From positions 1-8,637 of the forward strand of contig JAHIHJ010000350.1 in NCBI GenBank assembly GCA_018899795.1: 8,637 nt of DNA. Reading direction: 5' to 3'. The position numbers and the translations under genes are program-made. This DNA comes from Methanobacteriota archaeon. Its GTDB lineage: Archaea > Halobacteriota > Methanosarcinia > Methanosarcinales > Methanoperedenaceae. Shown piece by piece: positions 1 to 6,386 of this stretch. The notes under the pieces are model-generated. The model was not told the DNA's origin. It searched no databases and saw only the letters and a program-made list of their open reading frames with translations. The stretch's first letter is position 1; each line of letters begins with the position of its first letter.

Positions 1-584
1 AAATAGCCGTAAACTGTAACTTCAGTAACCGTTTCCCCCATTTTTTCCTGAAGGACCCCTTTTATCGTCTCGGGAGTCATCCGGTTGTTGGTCTGCGGTT
101 CAAAGAAATACCATGAAGTATAACCGGAAAACGTGGATTTGAATGCAACAAGGGCATGTCCTGTTTTGTCTGAGAACCTGACGGCGCCGAAATATGCATA
201 GAATCCGGCTTTTTTCGAGGCGTTCAACATATCAACAGTGTACTGACCGCACACATATTCGTCCGGGGTGTAATACCTGATATTATTGTTATTTAATAAG
301 AACCAGTCCACATATTCACGGTAATCCACTTCCGCAGCCTCTGAATAATTTTCATCCGGCTGGGCTTTTTTAGATTGTTCCTGGATATTGACAGTTGGCT
401 GGACTGAGGCATTTGTCGTTGTTTCTGGCTGAGAAATGACAGGCACATTGCCAGTGGGAACAGATTCCGGGATTTGTGGCAATGGATCTTCAAGCTGGTT
501 TACAGGTTCGATAGCTATGCATCCTGCTATTATCGCGAATATGAACACTTCCAAAATGAAATGTGCGCTCAAGTGTTTACTCAA
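1..584 (-). CDS. Lipoprotein with transglutaminase-like Cys/His domain (partial, C-terminus beyond window)
   Basis: The minus-strand frame stays open from about position 659 to the window edge and gives 194 residues from a TTG start at 584. That start is preferred because GGTGATC, a perfect match to the 16S anti-Shine-Dalgarno, lies 6 nt upstream, and because it yields a clean signal peptide: a hydrophobic stretch at residues 8-21 ending in the lipobox IIAGC, with the lipidated cysteine at 22. Residues 25-85 form a Pro/Thr/Gln-rich linker typical of surface-tethered proteins. The globular part has Cys112 (VCGQYT), His143 (GHALVAF) and Glu162 (WYFFEP). This order and spacing resemble the Cys-His-Asp triad of transglutaminase/papain-like folds, where W..DP follows the His. 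The enzymatic role is inferred from pattern only, and the gene is cut by the left edge. It has its own promoter and is probably independent of the hemB operon upstream. Confidence 0.72.
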   Translation of the reverse strand, partial: MSKHLSAHFILEVFIFAIIAGCIAIEPVNQLEDPLPQIPESVPTGNVPVISQPETTTNASVQPTVNIQEQSKKAQPDENYSEAAEVDYREYVDWFLLNNNNIRYYTPDEYVCGQYTVDMLNASKKAGFYAYFGAVRFSDKTGHALVAFKSTFSGYTSWYFFEPQTNNRMTPETIKGVLQEKMGETVTEVTVYGY

Positions 585-625
585 GTCTCGATCACCAGTC
601 TTGTCAATCAATAATATATGTGGAA

Positions 626-641
626 GATAATATTTAAGTAT
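626..641 (-). promoter_or_regulatory. Archaeal TATA box for the lipoprotein gene
   Basis: On the minus strand the sequence reads ATACTTAAATATTATC, with TTAAATAT as the core at 637-630. A start of transcription about 25 bases downstream would fall near 607. That leaves a short leader containing the GGTGATC ribosome-binding site (596-590) before the TTG start at 584. The position also argues against any start codon upstream of about 607. Confidence 0.5.
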
Positions 642-675
642 ACCGACCTGCCTTCGACGCCTATTACATCCCACC

Positions 676-1113
676 TCAAAACAGCATATCCAGCATCACA
701 TGTAGCGCATTGGCTATAATTATCCCGGTAAGGAAAATAAGAACAATGTCAAATGGTATGATCATCATATTTGAAGGAAGGGCGCTGAACAGGAGATAAT
801 ACACACCGAAAATGATAATACCGATATATAAAAGTCTCACCACTGCTCCGTACACGATATTATGGGAACTTTTCCCGTGCTTGAAGATCATTTTGTAAGG
901 AAACCACAACGCTCTGAATGCCCCCCACCTTTTTATCGCCCTGCTTTCGATATCAAGGTCAGGAGTAATGAATTCAGTTCCTGCAAAAAATCCCGCTCCC
1001 AGTACGAAGAACTGCACCATATCAAAGAGCATTATATCCCTGAAATAAAATAAAGCAGCCATAATTAGAAACACAGCGTAATTAAACCGCCTGTGTGTAT
1101 TATAGCCTGGCAT
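676..1113 (-). CDS. DUF2227-like putative metal-binding membrane protein
   Basis: A 145-residue protein that resembles the DUF2227 'metal-binding' family of archaea and cyanobacteria. The conserved polar residues are visible: THRRF with His7, TPDLDIESR with Asp52 and Asp54, RWG at 62-64, WFPY at 70-73, HGKSSH with His79 and His84, and a late ALHVMLD with His138 and Asp142. Hydrophobic segments at about 12-24, 32-46, 92-112 and 118-137 suggest an integral membrane protein whose His/Asp residues could bind a metal; related membrane hydrolases use similar H/D clusters. No function is established. The start codon overlaps the hemB stop by one base (TAATG), so the two are almost certainly co-transcribed and translationally coupled. 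Whether the protein has any link to tetrapyrrole synthesis is unknown. Confidence 0.75.
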   Translation of the reverse strand: MPGYNTHRRFNYAVFLIMAALFYFRDIMLFDMVQFFVLGAGFFAGTEFITPDLDIESRAIKRWGAFRALWFPYKMIFKHGKSSHNIVYGAVVRLLYIGIIIFGVYYLLFSALPSNMMIIPFDIVLIFLTGIIIANALHVMLDMLF

Positions 1114-2090
1114 TATTTGTTAAGTATTTTCGCCATGTCTTTGGCGAAATAAGTTAGTATCATGTCCGCACCTGCGCGTTTGATGGATAAAAGCGATTCG
1201 TACATAACTCTTTTCTCATCTAGCCATCCGTTTTGCGCTGCCGCTTTAATCATGGAGTACTCTCCGCTCACCTGATACGCAGCCGTAGGCATCTTGAACT
1301 GCTTTTTCACGCGATAGATGATATCAAGGTATGGCATGGCGGGTTTCACCATGATGATGTCAGCCCCTTCATCGATATCCAGTGCCACCTCGCGCATCGC
1401 CTCATCCGAGTTTCCGGGGTCCATCTGGTAAGAAGCCCTGTCACCGAATGAGAATCCTGATTTGGCAGCCTCCCTGAAAGGACCATAGAATCCTGAAGAA
1501 TACTTTGCGGCATAGGACATTATGGGTGTGTTAAGGAAATCGTTATCATCAAGCGCGCATCGTATGGCTTTGACCATGCCGTCCATCATACCCGATGGCG
1601 CAACGATGTCCGCCCCGGCGCGGGCATGGCTCACCGCTGTTTTTCCAAGTATGTCACGCGTGGGGTCGTTAAGGATCTCATGCGTGTCATTATCCACCAT
1701 ACCGCAGTGACCATGGGATGTGTACTCGCACAGGCAAAGGTCGGTAATGACAATGATCTCTTTTTCGCAATCGCTCTTAATGGCGCGCACAGCTTCCTGG
1801 ATGACATCTCTATCGCCGTATGCGTGAGTGCCTGTTTCGTCCTTCTCATGCGGTATTCCGAAAAGGATAACTGCGGGGATGCCAAGGTCGGCTATGCCCT
1901 TTGCCTCGTCAGCGACCATATCGGGGGGTATATTAAAGTATCCTGGCATTGAGCTTATCTCAACCGGTTTTTTTATAGTCTCATCCACAAAGATGGGGCA
2001 TATAAGGTCATTTACGTCCAGTTCAGTCTGACGGACAAGTGGACGGAACTTATCCCTGCGAAGCCGTCGCATGCGTGTGATGGGAAACAT
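1113..2090 (-). CDS. hemB: Porphobilinogen synthase (delta-aminolevulinic acid dehydratase)
   Basis: This enzyme condenses two 5-aminolevulinate molecules into porphobilinogen in the cytosol, the first common step towards siroheme, haem, cobamide and coenzyme F430. At 325 residues it has the normal family length. The zinc-binding loop [14 protein letters not shown] carries Cys119, Cys121 and Cys129, which marks the zinc-dependent rather than the magnesium-only type. The two active-site lysines are present: Lys196 in [15 protein letters not shown] and Lys249, the Schiff-base lysine, in [12 protein letters not shown]. The family start ([12 protein letters not shown]) fits the ATG at 2090. No good ribosome-binding site precedes it, so the mRNA may be leaderless or nearly so. 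The gene is first in an operon with the overlapping DUF2227-like gene and is divergent from the exported protein at 2177. Identification is secure. Confidence 0.97.
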   Translation of the reverse strand: MFPITRMRRLRRDKFRPLVRQTELDVNDLICPIFVDETIKKPVEISSMPGYFNIPPDMVADEAKGIADLGIPAVILFGIPHEKDETGTHAYGDRDVIQEAVRAIKSDCEKEIIVITDLCLCEYTSHGHCGMVDNDTHEILNDPTRDILGKTAVSHARAGADIVAPSGMMDGMVKAIRCALDDNDFLNTPIMSYAAKYSSGFYGPFREAAKSGFSFGDRASYQMDPGNSDEAMREVALDIDEGADIIMVKPAMPYLDIIYRVKKQFKMPTAAYQVSGEYSMIKAAAQNGWLDEKRVMYESLLSIKRAGADMILTYFAKDMAKILNK

Positions 2091-2110
2091 ATCTGTTTTT
2101 ATTGGGTGGA

Positions 2111-2122
2111 AACTACTTAATG
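2111..2122 (-). promoter_or_regulatory. Possible TATA box for hemB
   Basis: The minus strand reads CATTAAGTAGTT about 25-30 bases before the hemB ATG at 2090. This would place transcription start almost at the start codon and fits the lack of a Shine-Dalgarno sequence there. The match to an archaeal TATA consensus is modest. Confidence 0.3.
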
Positions 2123-2137
2123 ATTACCCAGCGCAAA

Positions 2138-2150
2138 AGATATTAATTAT
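2138..2150 (+). promoter_or_regulatory. Possible TATA box for the PGF-CTERM protein gene
   Basis: The plus strand reads AGATATTAATTAT. Transcription about 25 bases downstream would begin near 2169. That lies downstream of the first in-frame ATG (2153) and supports use of the ATG at 2177 or 2180, just after GTGAT (2169-2173). It is divergent from the hemB promoter within the same short intergenic region. Confidence 0.4.
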
Positions 2151-2176
2151 GAATGTTGTATATCCACTGTGATAAA

Positions 2177-3178
2177 ATGATGACGAAGAAGTTAATGGTA
2201 TATTTTCTAATACTGATGCTGACCGCCTATCCGGCATCGGCAGGAGACGTTTCCCTTAGCAGATGGGTGCTGAACGTTACGCTCGATGAAAATGGTGTTG
2301 TTGAAGTCATAATACAGGCTGAACTGCAGAATCCAGGTCCATCGGCTCTTGAAGGTTTTTCATTCACTGTCCCATTCAGCGTCACTATCGATACGGAACA
2401 GAGTACTGGAACAACTATCAGTGACAACGGGGATATGAAATTCAATACGCCTGCTGTGAAACAAGAAACAGTTACAGGTGGCGCCAGCATCATCGTGACT
2501 TTCGATAAACCTGTAGAAGCAGGGAAAAGGTGGAGCGGTCGCATAGGCTATAAATCTGAAAAAATAGCGACGAAAGATAATACTGGTTATTCTCTTTCAG
2601 TCCCGGTTAATGCGCCTATGGCAATAATTTCCGGGAAAGACGTCAAAACATCCCCCCCTGCTGATCCCGATATAAGAGCGCAGGTCTTTCTTCCGAAATC
2701 ATACGAGCTAATTTCAGTCCAGCCAGAACCATTCAAGAAAATGTTCCAGTATGGTCGCATGGTACCCACGTGGACACCCGAAAAATTGCACATTGGCGAT
2801 ACCATAAGCATAAAAGCAACATACTCAGATGTACTGGCTAAAATAGTTGCTAATGACGACATGGCAAGGCAATTAAAAGAAAGTATAAGAGAAGCGAAAA
2901 ACCTAGGCAAAACGGTCATGGAAGCTGAGACATATCTTGCAAACGGCAACGAAAATAATAGCAAAGCATTTGCTTCTTTCGGTGGAAAGAATTATCCAGT
3001 GGCTCTGCAATATGCAGGATTTTCGAACGATGATCTTCTGAAGGCGGAAAACAGCCTTACGGGCACTACAGCAGAGGAGATGCCAAAAGCCACTGAAAAA
3101 TCTCCCGGGTTTGAAGCATACGTTCTTGGTTTTGCACTGCTCATCACGTTCCTGATACAGAAAAAAAGATCTACATAA
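2177..3178 (+). CDS. Exported surface protein with PGF-CTERM anchor
   Basis: From the ATG at 2177 the product is 333 residues. An ATG at 2153 would add eight residues, but the candidate TATA box and the GTGAT ribosome-binding motif favour 2177 or 2180. Residues 1-22 form a Sec signal peptide (MMTKK, hydrophobic core, AYPASA, cleavage before GD). Residues 25-220 are rich in beta-type alternation and look like extracellular beta-sandwich material. Residues 220-255 are charged and helical. The C-terminus has the tripartite PGF-CTERM architecture: SPGF at 309-312, a hydrophobic helix at about 313-327, and a basic tail QKKRST. In known archaeal systems this signal is processed by an archaeosortase (ArtA) with lipid attachment. 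The protein is therefore probably displayed on the outer face of the membrane or S-layer. I do not recognise the body of the protein, and its function is unknown. Confidence 0.8.
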   Translation: MMTKKLMVYFLILMLTAYPASAGDVSLSRWVLNVTLDENGVVEVIIQAELQNPGPSALEGFSFTVPFSVTIDTEQSTGTTISDNGDMKFNTPAVKQETVTGGASIIVTFDKPVEAGKRWSGRIGYKSEKIATKDNTGYSLSVPVNAPMAIISGKDVKTSPPADPDIRAQVFLPKSYELISVQPEPFKKMFQYGRMVPTWTPEKLHIGDTISIKATYSDVLAKIVANDDMARQLKESIREAKNLGKTVMEAETYLANGNENNSKAFASFGGKNYPVALQYAGFSNDDLLKAENSLTGTTAEEMPKATEKSPGFEAYVLGFALLITFLIQKKRST

Positions 3179-3191
3179 ATTTATTTTTTAG
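3178..3191 (+). terminator. T-tract terminator after the PGF-CTERM gene
   Basis: Immediately after the stop codon the plus strand reads TTTATTTTTTAG, a T-rich run of the kind that suffices for intrinsic termination in archaea. No stable hairpin precedes it. The next gene has its own TATA box at 3208-3220. Confidence 0.4.
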
Positions 3192-3207
3192 AGCTCTTTT
3201 GCGTAAT

Positions 3208-3220
3208 GTTTAAATACTAT
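3208..3220 (+). promoter_or_regulatory. TATA box for the 67-residue protein gene
   Basis: GTTTAAATACTAT is a good archaeal TATA box. Transcription would start near 3237-3240 and give a leader of about 55-60 bases, unusually long beside the short leaders elsewhere in the window. The leader contains the hairpin at 3244-3275 and then a strong Shine-Dalgarno. Confidence 0.55.
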
Positions 3221-3243
3221 CCTATGATGATGAGATGTATAAG

Positions 3244-3275
3244 AAAGTGGGGCCGTAACTTTGCGGCGTCACTTT
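3244..3275 (+). promoter_or_regulatory. Hairpin in the mRNA leader of the 67-residue protein gene
   Basis: The outer arms AAAGTG (3244-3249) and CACTTT (3270-3275) pair perfectly. Inside them GCCG (3252-3255) pairs with CGGC (3264-3267) around an 8-base loop, with one G-U pair and one G-G mismatch between the two stems. ACTTTG occurs twice (3258-3263 and 3271-3276), which could allow an alternative fold. The hairpin lies between the predicted transcription start and the ribosome-binding site TAGGAGGT, so a regulatory role is plausible but unproven. Confidence 0.4.
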
Positions 3276-3295
3276 GTTTACGTAGGAGGTAGAAA

Positions 3296-3499
3296 ATGGC
3301 TAAAATAATGCATGCACAGACAGTTCTTACAGTTGACGATATCGAAGCACTGAAAGAAAAGACAGGCGAGATAAGCACCAAGGATGCCCTCGCAAAAGCA
3401 GTGGCGCATTTCCTTGATTGTGAGTATACACAGGTCGAGGATATGTGGGCAAAAAAACTTGAGAAAGCGGTCAAACGCAAACAGAAAGAAGAACAGTAA
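3296..3499 (+). CDS. Small conserved archaeal protein (DUF5371-like)
   Basis: A 67-residue soluble protein starting at an ATG that follows a strong Shine-Dalgarno (AGGAGGT, about 6 nt upstream). It begins MAKIMHAQTVLTVDDIEALKEKTG, continues with a helical region (STKDALAKAVAHFLDC) and ends in a lysine-rich helix (AKKLEKAVKRKQKEEQ). The layout, a short beta-like N-terminus and then two helices with a 'LKEKTGE.STKDAL..AV.H' pattern, resembles ribbon-helix-helix proteins. I recall a similar family in methanogens (DUF5371), but I cannot confirm the assignment without a search. No catalytic motif is visible. The gene stands alone, with its own promoter and hairpin leader, and converges on endA. 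A small regulatory or nucleic-acid-binding role is possible but is inference. Confidence 0.75.
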   Translation: MAKIMHAQTVLTVDDIEALKEKTGEISTKDALAKAVAHFLDCEYTQVEDMWAKKLEKAVKRKQKEEQ

Positions 3500-3525
3500 A
3501 AATGAAGTGTCGATGCTGGCTGTTT

Positions 3526-3541
3526 TGATGAGGGTTCATCA
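3526..3541. terminator. Short hairpin between convergent genes
   Basis: TGATGA (3526-3531) and TCATCA (3536-3541) form a 6-bp stem around GGGT, directly next to the endA stop codon and 27 bases after the 67-residue protein gene. It could slow RNA polymerase from either side. It lacks a following T-tract on either strand, so the terminator call is weak. Confidence 0.25.
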
Positions 3542-4588
3542 CTACAACCGCACTCTTCCTAATATAATAAATTCTATACTGTCGCTAACAACTGCATATA
3601 TCATTTCTTTTTTTACGCTGTTGGCAAGCCGCACTGCGCGGGAAACCTGCTGTAGTGAAAAAATGTGGTCATGCGAAATGGCATGAACAAGATAATCTGA
3701 ATGTGAGATGGAATCAAAGCTTTTATAGACACGAAAGTGCGTCCCGAACTTGAATCCTGTCTTGGGGACAAGACCTGAGTAACGCAATTTTTCATATACT
3801 TTGTATTTTAACATGAAATCCGATTCGATCCTTGTCGCAATATCAGAAAACTCAGCAAAATCCAGCTTTTCATGGTCCCGCTTTTCGATCTCCATGACCC
3901 CGCTGTTCATAAGATAACAGGATTCTACTAGCGATAGCTGCAGATGACCTTCATCTATGGGTTTACCGAAAAAACCCTCTTTATGAAGCATTTTTGATTC
4001 TTCAGGATGCCAGACCATACACCTGTCTTCAAGAAGGGTGACAACCGAATGCAGCTTTTTCGGTTTTTGAACAGAGCTGCCTGACGGGATGAGCTTTCTG
4101 ACTTCATAGTGGGTAATATCGCTTTCTTCATCCACTATTGCAAGGATCAGACGCTTCTTTTTATTATCAGAATTATCAAGATGTTTTTTCAGACCAGAAA
4201 GTAGAAGCGGGATCCTCTCAGAAGTCACGAACACCAGAAATTCAGCAGGACCCTTTCCAGGATGTCCGCCGCGGGGATATACCCTGAAACCTATATCTGA
4301 AGGCTGGATATAATATCCGCGCTCCCTGAGGTCTTTATAAACTATATAGAAAAGCTCGAAATTTTTGATAATGTTCGATGCCCGTATAAAGAACCTTTCA
4401 AAATCAAGTTCTTCTTCGGCACATTTCACCGTGATCTTTTTAATATAAATGAGATATGCGCTCTCAGTAAGAGAAAGCTCAAGTGTTTCACCCTTCGGGC
4501 GACCATAAAAACTTGTGCCATGTAATTCCCCGAGACCCTGCTTTCCCGTGATCACGACATTTCCCGTCAATTCACCTGATAAAGTCAT
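3542..4588 (-). CDS. endA: tRNA-splicing endonuclease, two-repeat (alpha2) form
   Basis: EndA cuts bulge-helix-bulge introns from precursor tRNAs, and from rRNA precursors, leaving 2',3'-cyclic phosphate ends. The 348-residue product has two tandem EndA repeats, which is the homodimeric alpha2 form known from Archaeoglobus and Methanosarcinales. The C-terminal repeat holds the catalytic triad: Tyr288 in GTHFRVY, His296 in SHSDYLVH and Lys326 in LANSVKKEM, with the usual 30-residue His-Lys spacing. The N-terminal repeat is a degenerate copy, matching the C-terminal one as GFFGKP/SFYGRP and LSLVESCYL/LSLTESAYL. The ATG at 4588 is chosen because GAGGAT lies just upstream, because MTLSGELTG suits the family N-terminus, and because the alternative at 4642 would overlap the preceding gene by 44 bases. 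It follows the DUF192 gene by 10 nt, so the two are co-transcribed. Confidence 0.95.
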   Translation of the reverse strand: MTLSGELTGNVVITGKQGLGELHGTSFYGRPKGETLELSLTESAYLIYIKKITVKCAEEELDFERFFIRASNIIKNFELFYIVYKDLRERGYYIQPSDIGFRVYPRGGHPGKGPAEFLVFVTSERIPLLLSGLKKHLDNSDNKKKRLILAIVDEESDITHYEVRKLIPSGSSVQKPKKLHSVVTLLEDRCMVWHPEESKMLHKEGFFGKPIDEGHLQLSLVESCYLMNSGVMEIEKRDHEKLDFAEFSDIATRIESDFMLKYKVYEKLRYSGLVPKTGFKFGTHFRVYKSFDSISHSDYLVHAISHDHIFSLQQVSRAVRLANSVKKEMIYAVVSDSIEFIILGRVRL

Positions 4589-4598
4589 ATTATCCTCT

Positions 4599-4955
4599 TC
4601 AAATATCCTCAAATTCCATCTGCCCGCCAATTGAAAGTTCATATCTCTCTATCGCGCCCGGGTTGGTTTCAATTATATATTTTATATTCTTCATTGATTT
4701 ATGCCCTGTCCACGGTTTCAGGTGTGCCATTGCGACAATTATTTTCTCCTCATTTAAAAAAATAACGTCGATGGGAAAGCGCATGAAGAGCATGTGTATG
4801 CCTATTGATGCCGGTTTTTTCATCACGAATATCATTGCGTAATCGGCCGGTATATGACTGCGAAACATCAAACCGATCATCTGGCTCGTCAGCGTCCTGC
4901 ATATCTCGATATTTTTCGCTATCTCTAAACTATTATATCTTAATCTCTGAAGCAT
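4599..4955 (-). CDS. DUF192 family protein
   Basis: A 118-residue cytosolic protein with the DUF192 pattern in order: SQMIGLMFRSHIP (24-36), MIFVM (41-45), IHMLFMRFPIDVIFL (53-67), IVAMAHLKPWTGH (73-85) and a final GGQMEFED. Family members are small beta-rich proteins. Many are exported, but this one has no signal peptide. The usual terminal 'GD' before the last strand is replaced by GGQ. The molecular function of the family is not established. It is the first gene of an operon with endA (10 nt gap), a link that may be positional only. It is divergent from the SUI1/aIF1 gene across a 55-base intergenic region, with the ATG at 4955 next to the promoter elements. Confidence 0.88.
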   Translation of the reverse strand: MLQRLRYNSLEIAKNIEICRTLTSQMIGLMFRSHIPADYAMIFVMKKPASIGIHMLFMRFPIDVIFLNEEKIIVAMAHLKPWTGHKSMKNIKYIIETNPGAIERYELSIGGQMEFEDI

Positions 4956-4961
4956 TAAGAA

Positions 4962-4990
4962 GCTATATAATACTCTTGAGTAATATAAGA
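4962..4990. promoter_or_regulatory. Divergent promoters with central palindrome
   Basis: GCTATATAATAC (4962-4973) is a TATA box on the plus strand for the SUI1/aIF1 gene. CTTATATTAC, read on the minus strand at 4990-4981, is one for DUF192-endA. Between them lies TACTC-TT-GAGTA (4971-4982), a perfect 5-bp inverted repeat with a 2-base spacer. A dimeric regulator bound here would block both TATA boxes. The operator function is inference. Confidence 0.45.
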
Positions 4991-5010
4991 TTGGAGGATT
5001 AACCTAACAA

Positions 5011-5319
5011 ATGAGTTCAGAAATGTGCACCGTATGTGGATTGCCCAGTGAGCTTTGCATTTGCGAAGAAGTGGCAAAGGAACAGCAGCGAATCGTGATC
5101 AAAGTGGATACGAGAAAATATAAAAAAGAAGTCACCGTGATAGAGGGACTAAACCCGGGTGAGATCAACCTGCAGGAATTGACTAGTTACCTGAAGTCAA
5201 AATTCGCATGCGGTGGAACGATAAAGGATAATGTTATAGAACTTCAGGGAAACCATAAGAGCAGGATGAAGGATGTCCTTATCAAGAAGGGTTTCACGCC
5301 TGAACAAATTAAAATGTAA
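5011..5319 (+). CDS. Translation initiation factor aIF1 / SUI1 family protein
   Basis: A 102-residue homologue of eukaryotic eIF1 (SUI1). Factors of this family bind the small ribosomal subunit near the P site and monitor start-codon selection. Residues 1-18 carry a Cys cluster, [13 protein letters not shown] (Cys6, Cys9, Cys16, Cys18), typical of the archaeal form and likely to bind zinc. The SUI1 domain follows: [21 protein letters not shown], then [19 protein letters not shown] (about 55-75), [20 protein letters not shown] and a short tail. The basic loop and the KFACGGT motif are the family signature. GGAGGAT at 4993-4999 is the ribosome-binding site, 11 nt from the ATG, and an in-frame stop at 5005 rules out earlier starts. 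It is a housekeeping gene and appears to be monocistronic. Confidence 0.95.
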   Translation: MSSEMCTVCGLPSELCICEEVAKEQQRIVIKVDTRKYKKEVTVIEGLNPGEINLQELTSYLKSKFACGGTIKDNVIELQGNHKSRMKDVLIKKGFTPEQIKM

Positions 5320-5521
5320 CGCTTTAAAATCTGAATAAACTTTTTAAATAAGGATGTAACCCAAATTAAGGTGTGGAAATCCCTGTCGAGAAGCGATCAG
5401 ATTGAAAAATGGTTGGGGAATTTAGAGATGCAATCCAACGGTTTATTGACGCCATAGTACATTATCAGTGCTTAAATAGATAAGTTGATTTACTATACAT
5501 GATATTAAAGTAGGTAAGTAA
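5320..5521. other. Intergenic region with no convincing gene, upstream of the restriction-modification cassette
   Basis: About 200 bases separate the SUI1 gene from the methyltransferase. The stretch begins with a T-run (5341-5345) that may end SUI1 transcription and overlaps a TATA-like TTTTTAAATA at 5341-5350. A 28-codon ORF starting at a GTG (5371-5457) and a 25-codon ORF starting at an ATG (5409-5483) overlap in different frames; neither has a recognisable product or a ribosome-binding site. The promoter of the methyltransferase lies at the right end. It could be a small RNA, a leaderless microprotein or remnant sequence at an insertion boundary. Confidence 0.4.
5471..5479 (+). promoter_or_regulatory. 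TATA box for the restriction-modification cassette
   Basis: CTTAAATAG is a plausible archaeal TATA box, with a start of transcription expected near 5500. The ribosome-binding site AGGT (5512-5515) and the methyltransferase ATG (5522) follow at normal spacing. No separate promoter is visible for the nuclease gene downstream, so one transcript probably covers both. Confidence 0.45.
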
Positions 5522-6382
5522 ATGTTTAGGGAATTTCGTATCGGAAATGGAAAAATTATTCAAGGCGACTGTTTAGAAGTTCTCAAAACCTTGTCTGAGA
5601 ATGAAATAGTTTTAGCGTTCACTTCACCACCCTATTTAAACGCAATAAACTACGAAGAGCATGTAGAAAAGATCAATGGCAAAAAAGAACGATGGGAGCG
5701 AAAAGATATTTCTTACGATGAATACAAGGAATTCTTGGTTGATAGATTTCGGGAATTACTCAGAGTTGTTCGCCCCGGGGGGTTTAATGTTGTGAACATT
5801 TCCCCCGTTCTATGGAATGGTGAACGAACCCCCCTTCCTTTTCACTTTGTTTCTTGGATGGAAGAGATCGGTTGGAAGTTCAAAGAAGATATTATTTGGG
5901 AAAAAACAGTAGCACGTGATCGCAGGTCTGGCGTTCTTTTACAACATCCTTTTCCAGGTTATTACTATCCAAGCCTTGTTGCGGAGTATGTTCTTGTTTT
6001 CCAAAAACCCGCCGAGAAAAATAAAGATAATATTTATTGGTTTCGCACTTCGAAAGAGAAAGAAAACAACCGCATCGATTTGTCAGACTATCAAGGTGAG
6101 AAGAGTAAAAATGTTTGGAAAATTCGTCCTGTTGCCCCACAAGAAAATATTCACCCTTGCCCGTTTCCAGTTGAACTTGCTGACCGTGTTATCCAACTTT
6201 ATTCTTATAAAAACGATATTGTAATAGATATTTTTGCTGGAAGCGGACAGACAAATTTAGCTGCCGAAAGAGCTGGGAGGAAGCACATTGGGATTGAAAT
6301 CCAGGGTGAATATATTGACTATGCTGTTGAGCGAATTAATTCCGAGCTGGCTCAACAAACGCTTTGTCAATATGCGAGGTAA
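5522..6382 (+). CDS. Site-specific DNA methyltransferase, beta class, SPPY type (probably N4-cytosine)
   Basis: A 286-residue DNA methyltransferase that would transfer a methyl group from S-adenosylmethionine to an exocyclic amino group in a specific DNA site. The catalytic motif IV, TSPPYLNAINY (residues 34-44), comes first and the AdoMet-binding motif I, DIFAGSGQT (236-244), comes last. This order defines the beta class. TSPPY rather than DPPY points to N4-cytosine methylation, although some N6-adenine enzymes share it. Supporting motifs are IIQGDCLEVL (12-21), RPGG (84-87) and HPCPFPVELADRVI (211-224). The variable region between about 95 and 205 would contain the target recognition part. 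The gene is complete and lies directly upstream of, and coupled to, the nuclease gene, so it should protect host DNA. Its base composition is lower in GC than the flanking housekeeping genes, which suggests horizontal transfer. The target sequence cannot be read from the protein. Confidence 0.93.
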   Translation: MFREFRIGNGKIIQGDCLEVLKTLSENEIVLAFTSPPYLNAINYEEHVEKINGKKERWERKDISYDEYKEFLVDRFRELLRVVRPGGFNVVNISPVLWNGERTPLPFHFVSWMEEIGWKFKEDIIWEKTVARDRRSGVLLQHPFPGYYYPSLVAEYVLVFQKPAEKNKDNIYWFRTSKEKENNRIDLSDYQGEKSKNVWKIRPVAPQENIHPCPFPVELADRVIQLYSYKNDIVIDIFAGSGQTNLAAERAGRKHIGIEIQGEYIDYAVERINSELAQQTLCQYAR

Positions 6383-6386
6383 TAGT

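Noticed and set aside
436..630. Plus-strand ORF of 64 codons
   Set aside because: It lies antisense to the lipoprotein signal peptide and linker, which have a ribosome-binding site, lipobox and promoter on the other strand. Its own peptide shows no protein-like features.
1626..1952. Plus-strand ORF of 108 codons inside hemB
   Set aside because: It is an antisense shadow of a clearly conserved enzyme, with no ribosome-binding site or recognisable product.
3224..3233. ATGATGATGA considered as box C of a C/D guide RNA
   Set aside because: No CTGA box D lies at a suitable distance, and the site is explained as the region between the TATA box and the transcription start.
3384..3686. Plus-strand ORF of 100 codons overlapping the small protein and endA ends
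   Set aside because: It is out of frame with the DUF5371-like gene and antisense to the catalytic end of endA, so it is a chance reading frame.
5916..6224. Plus-strand ORF of 102 codons within the methyltransferase
   Set aside because: It is a same-strand frame shadow of the methyltransferase, whose motifs run continuously through the region.
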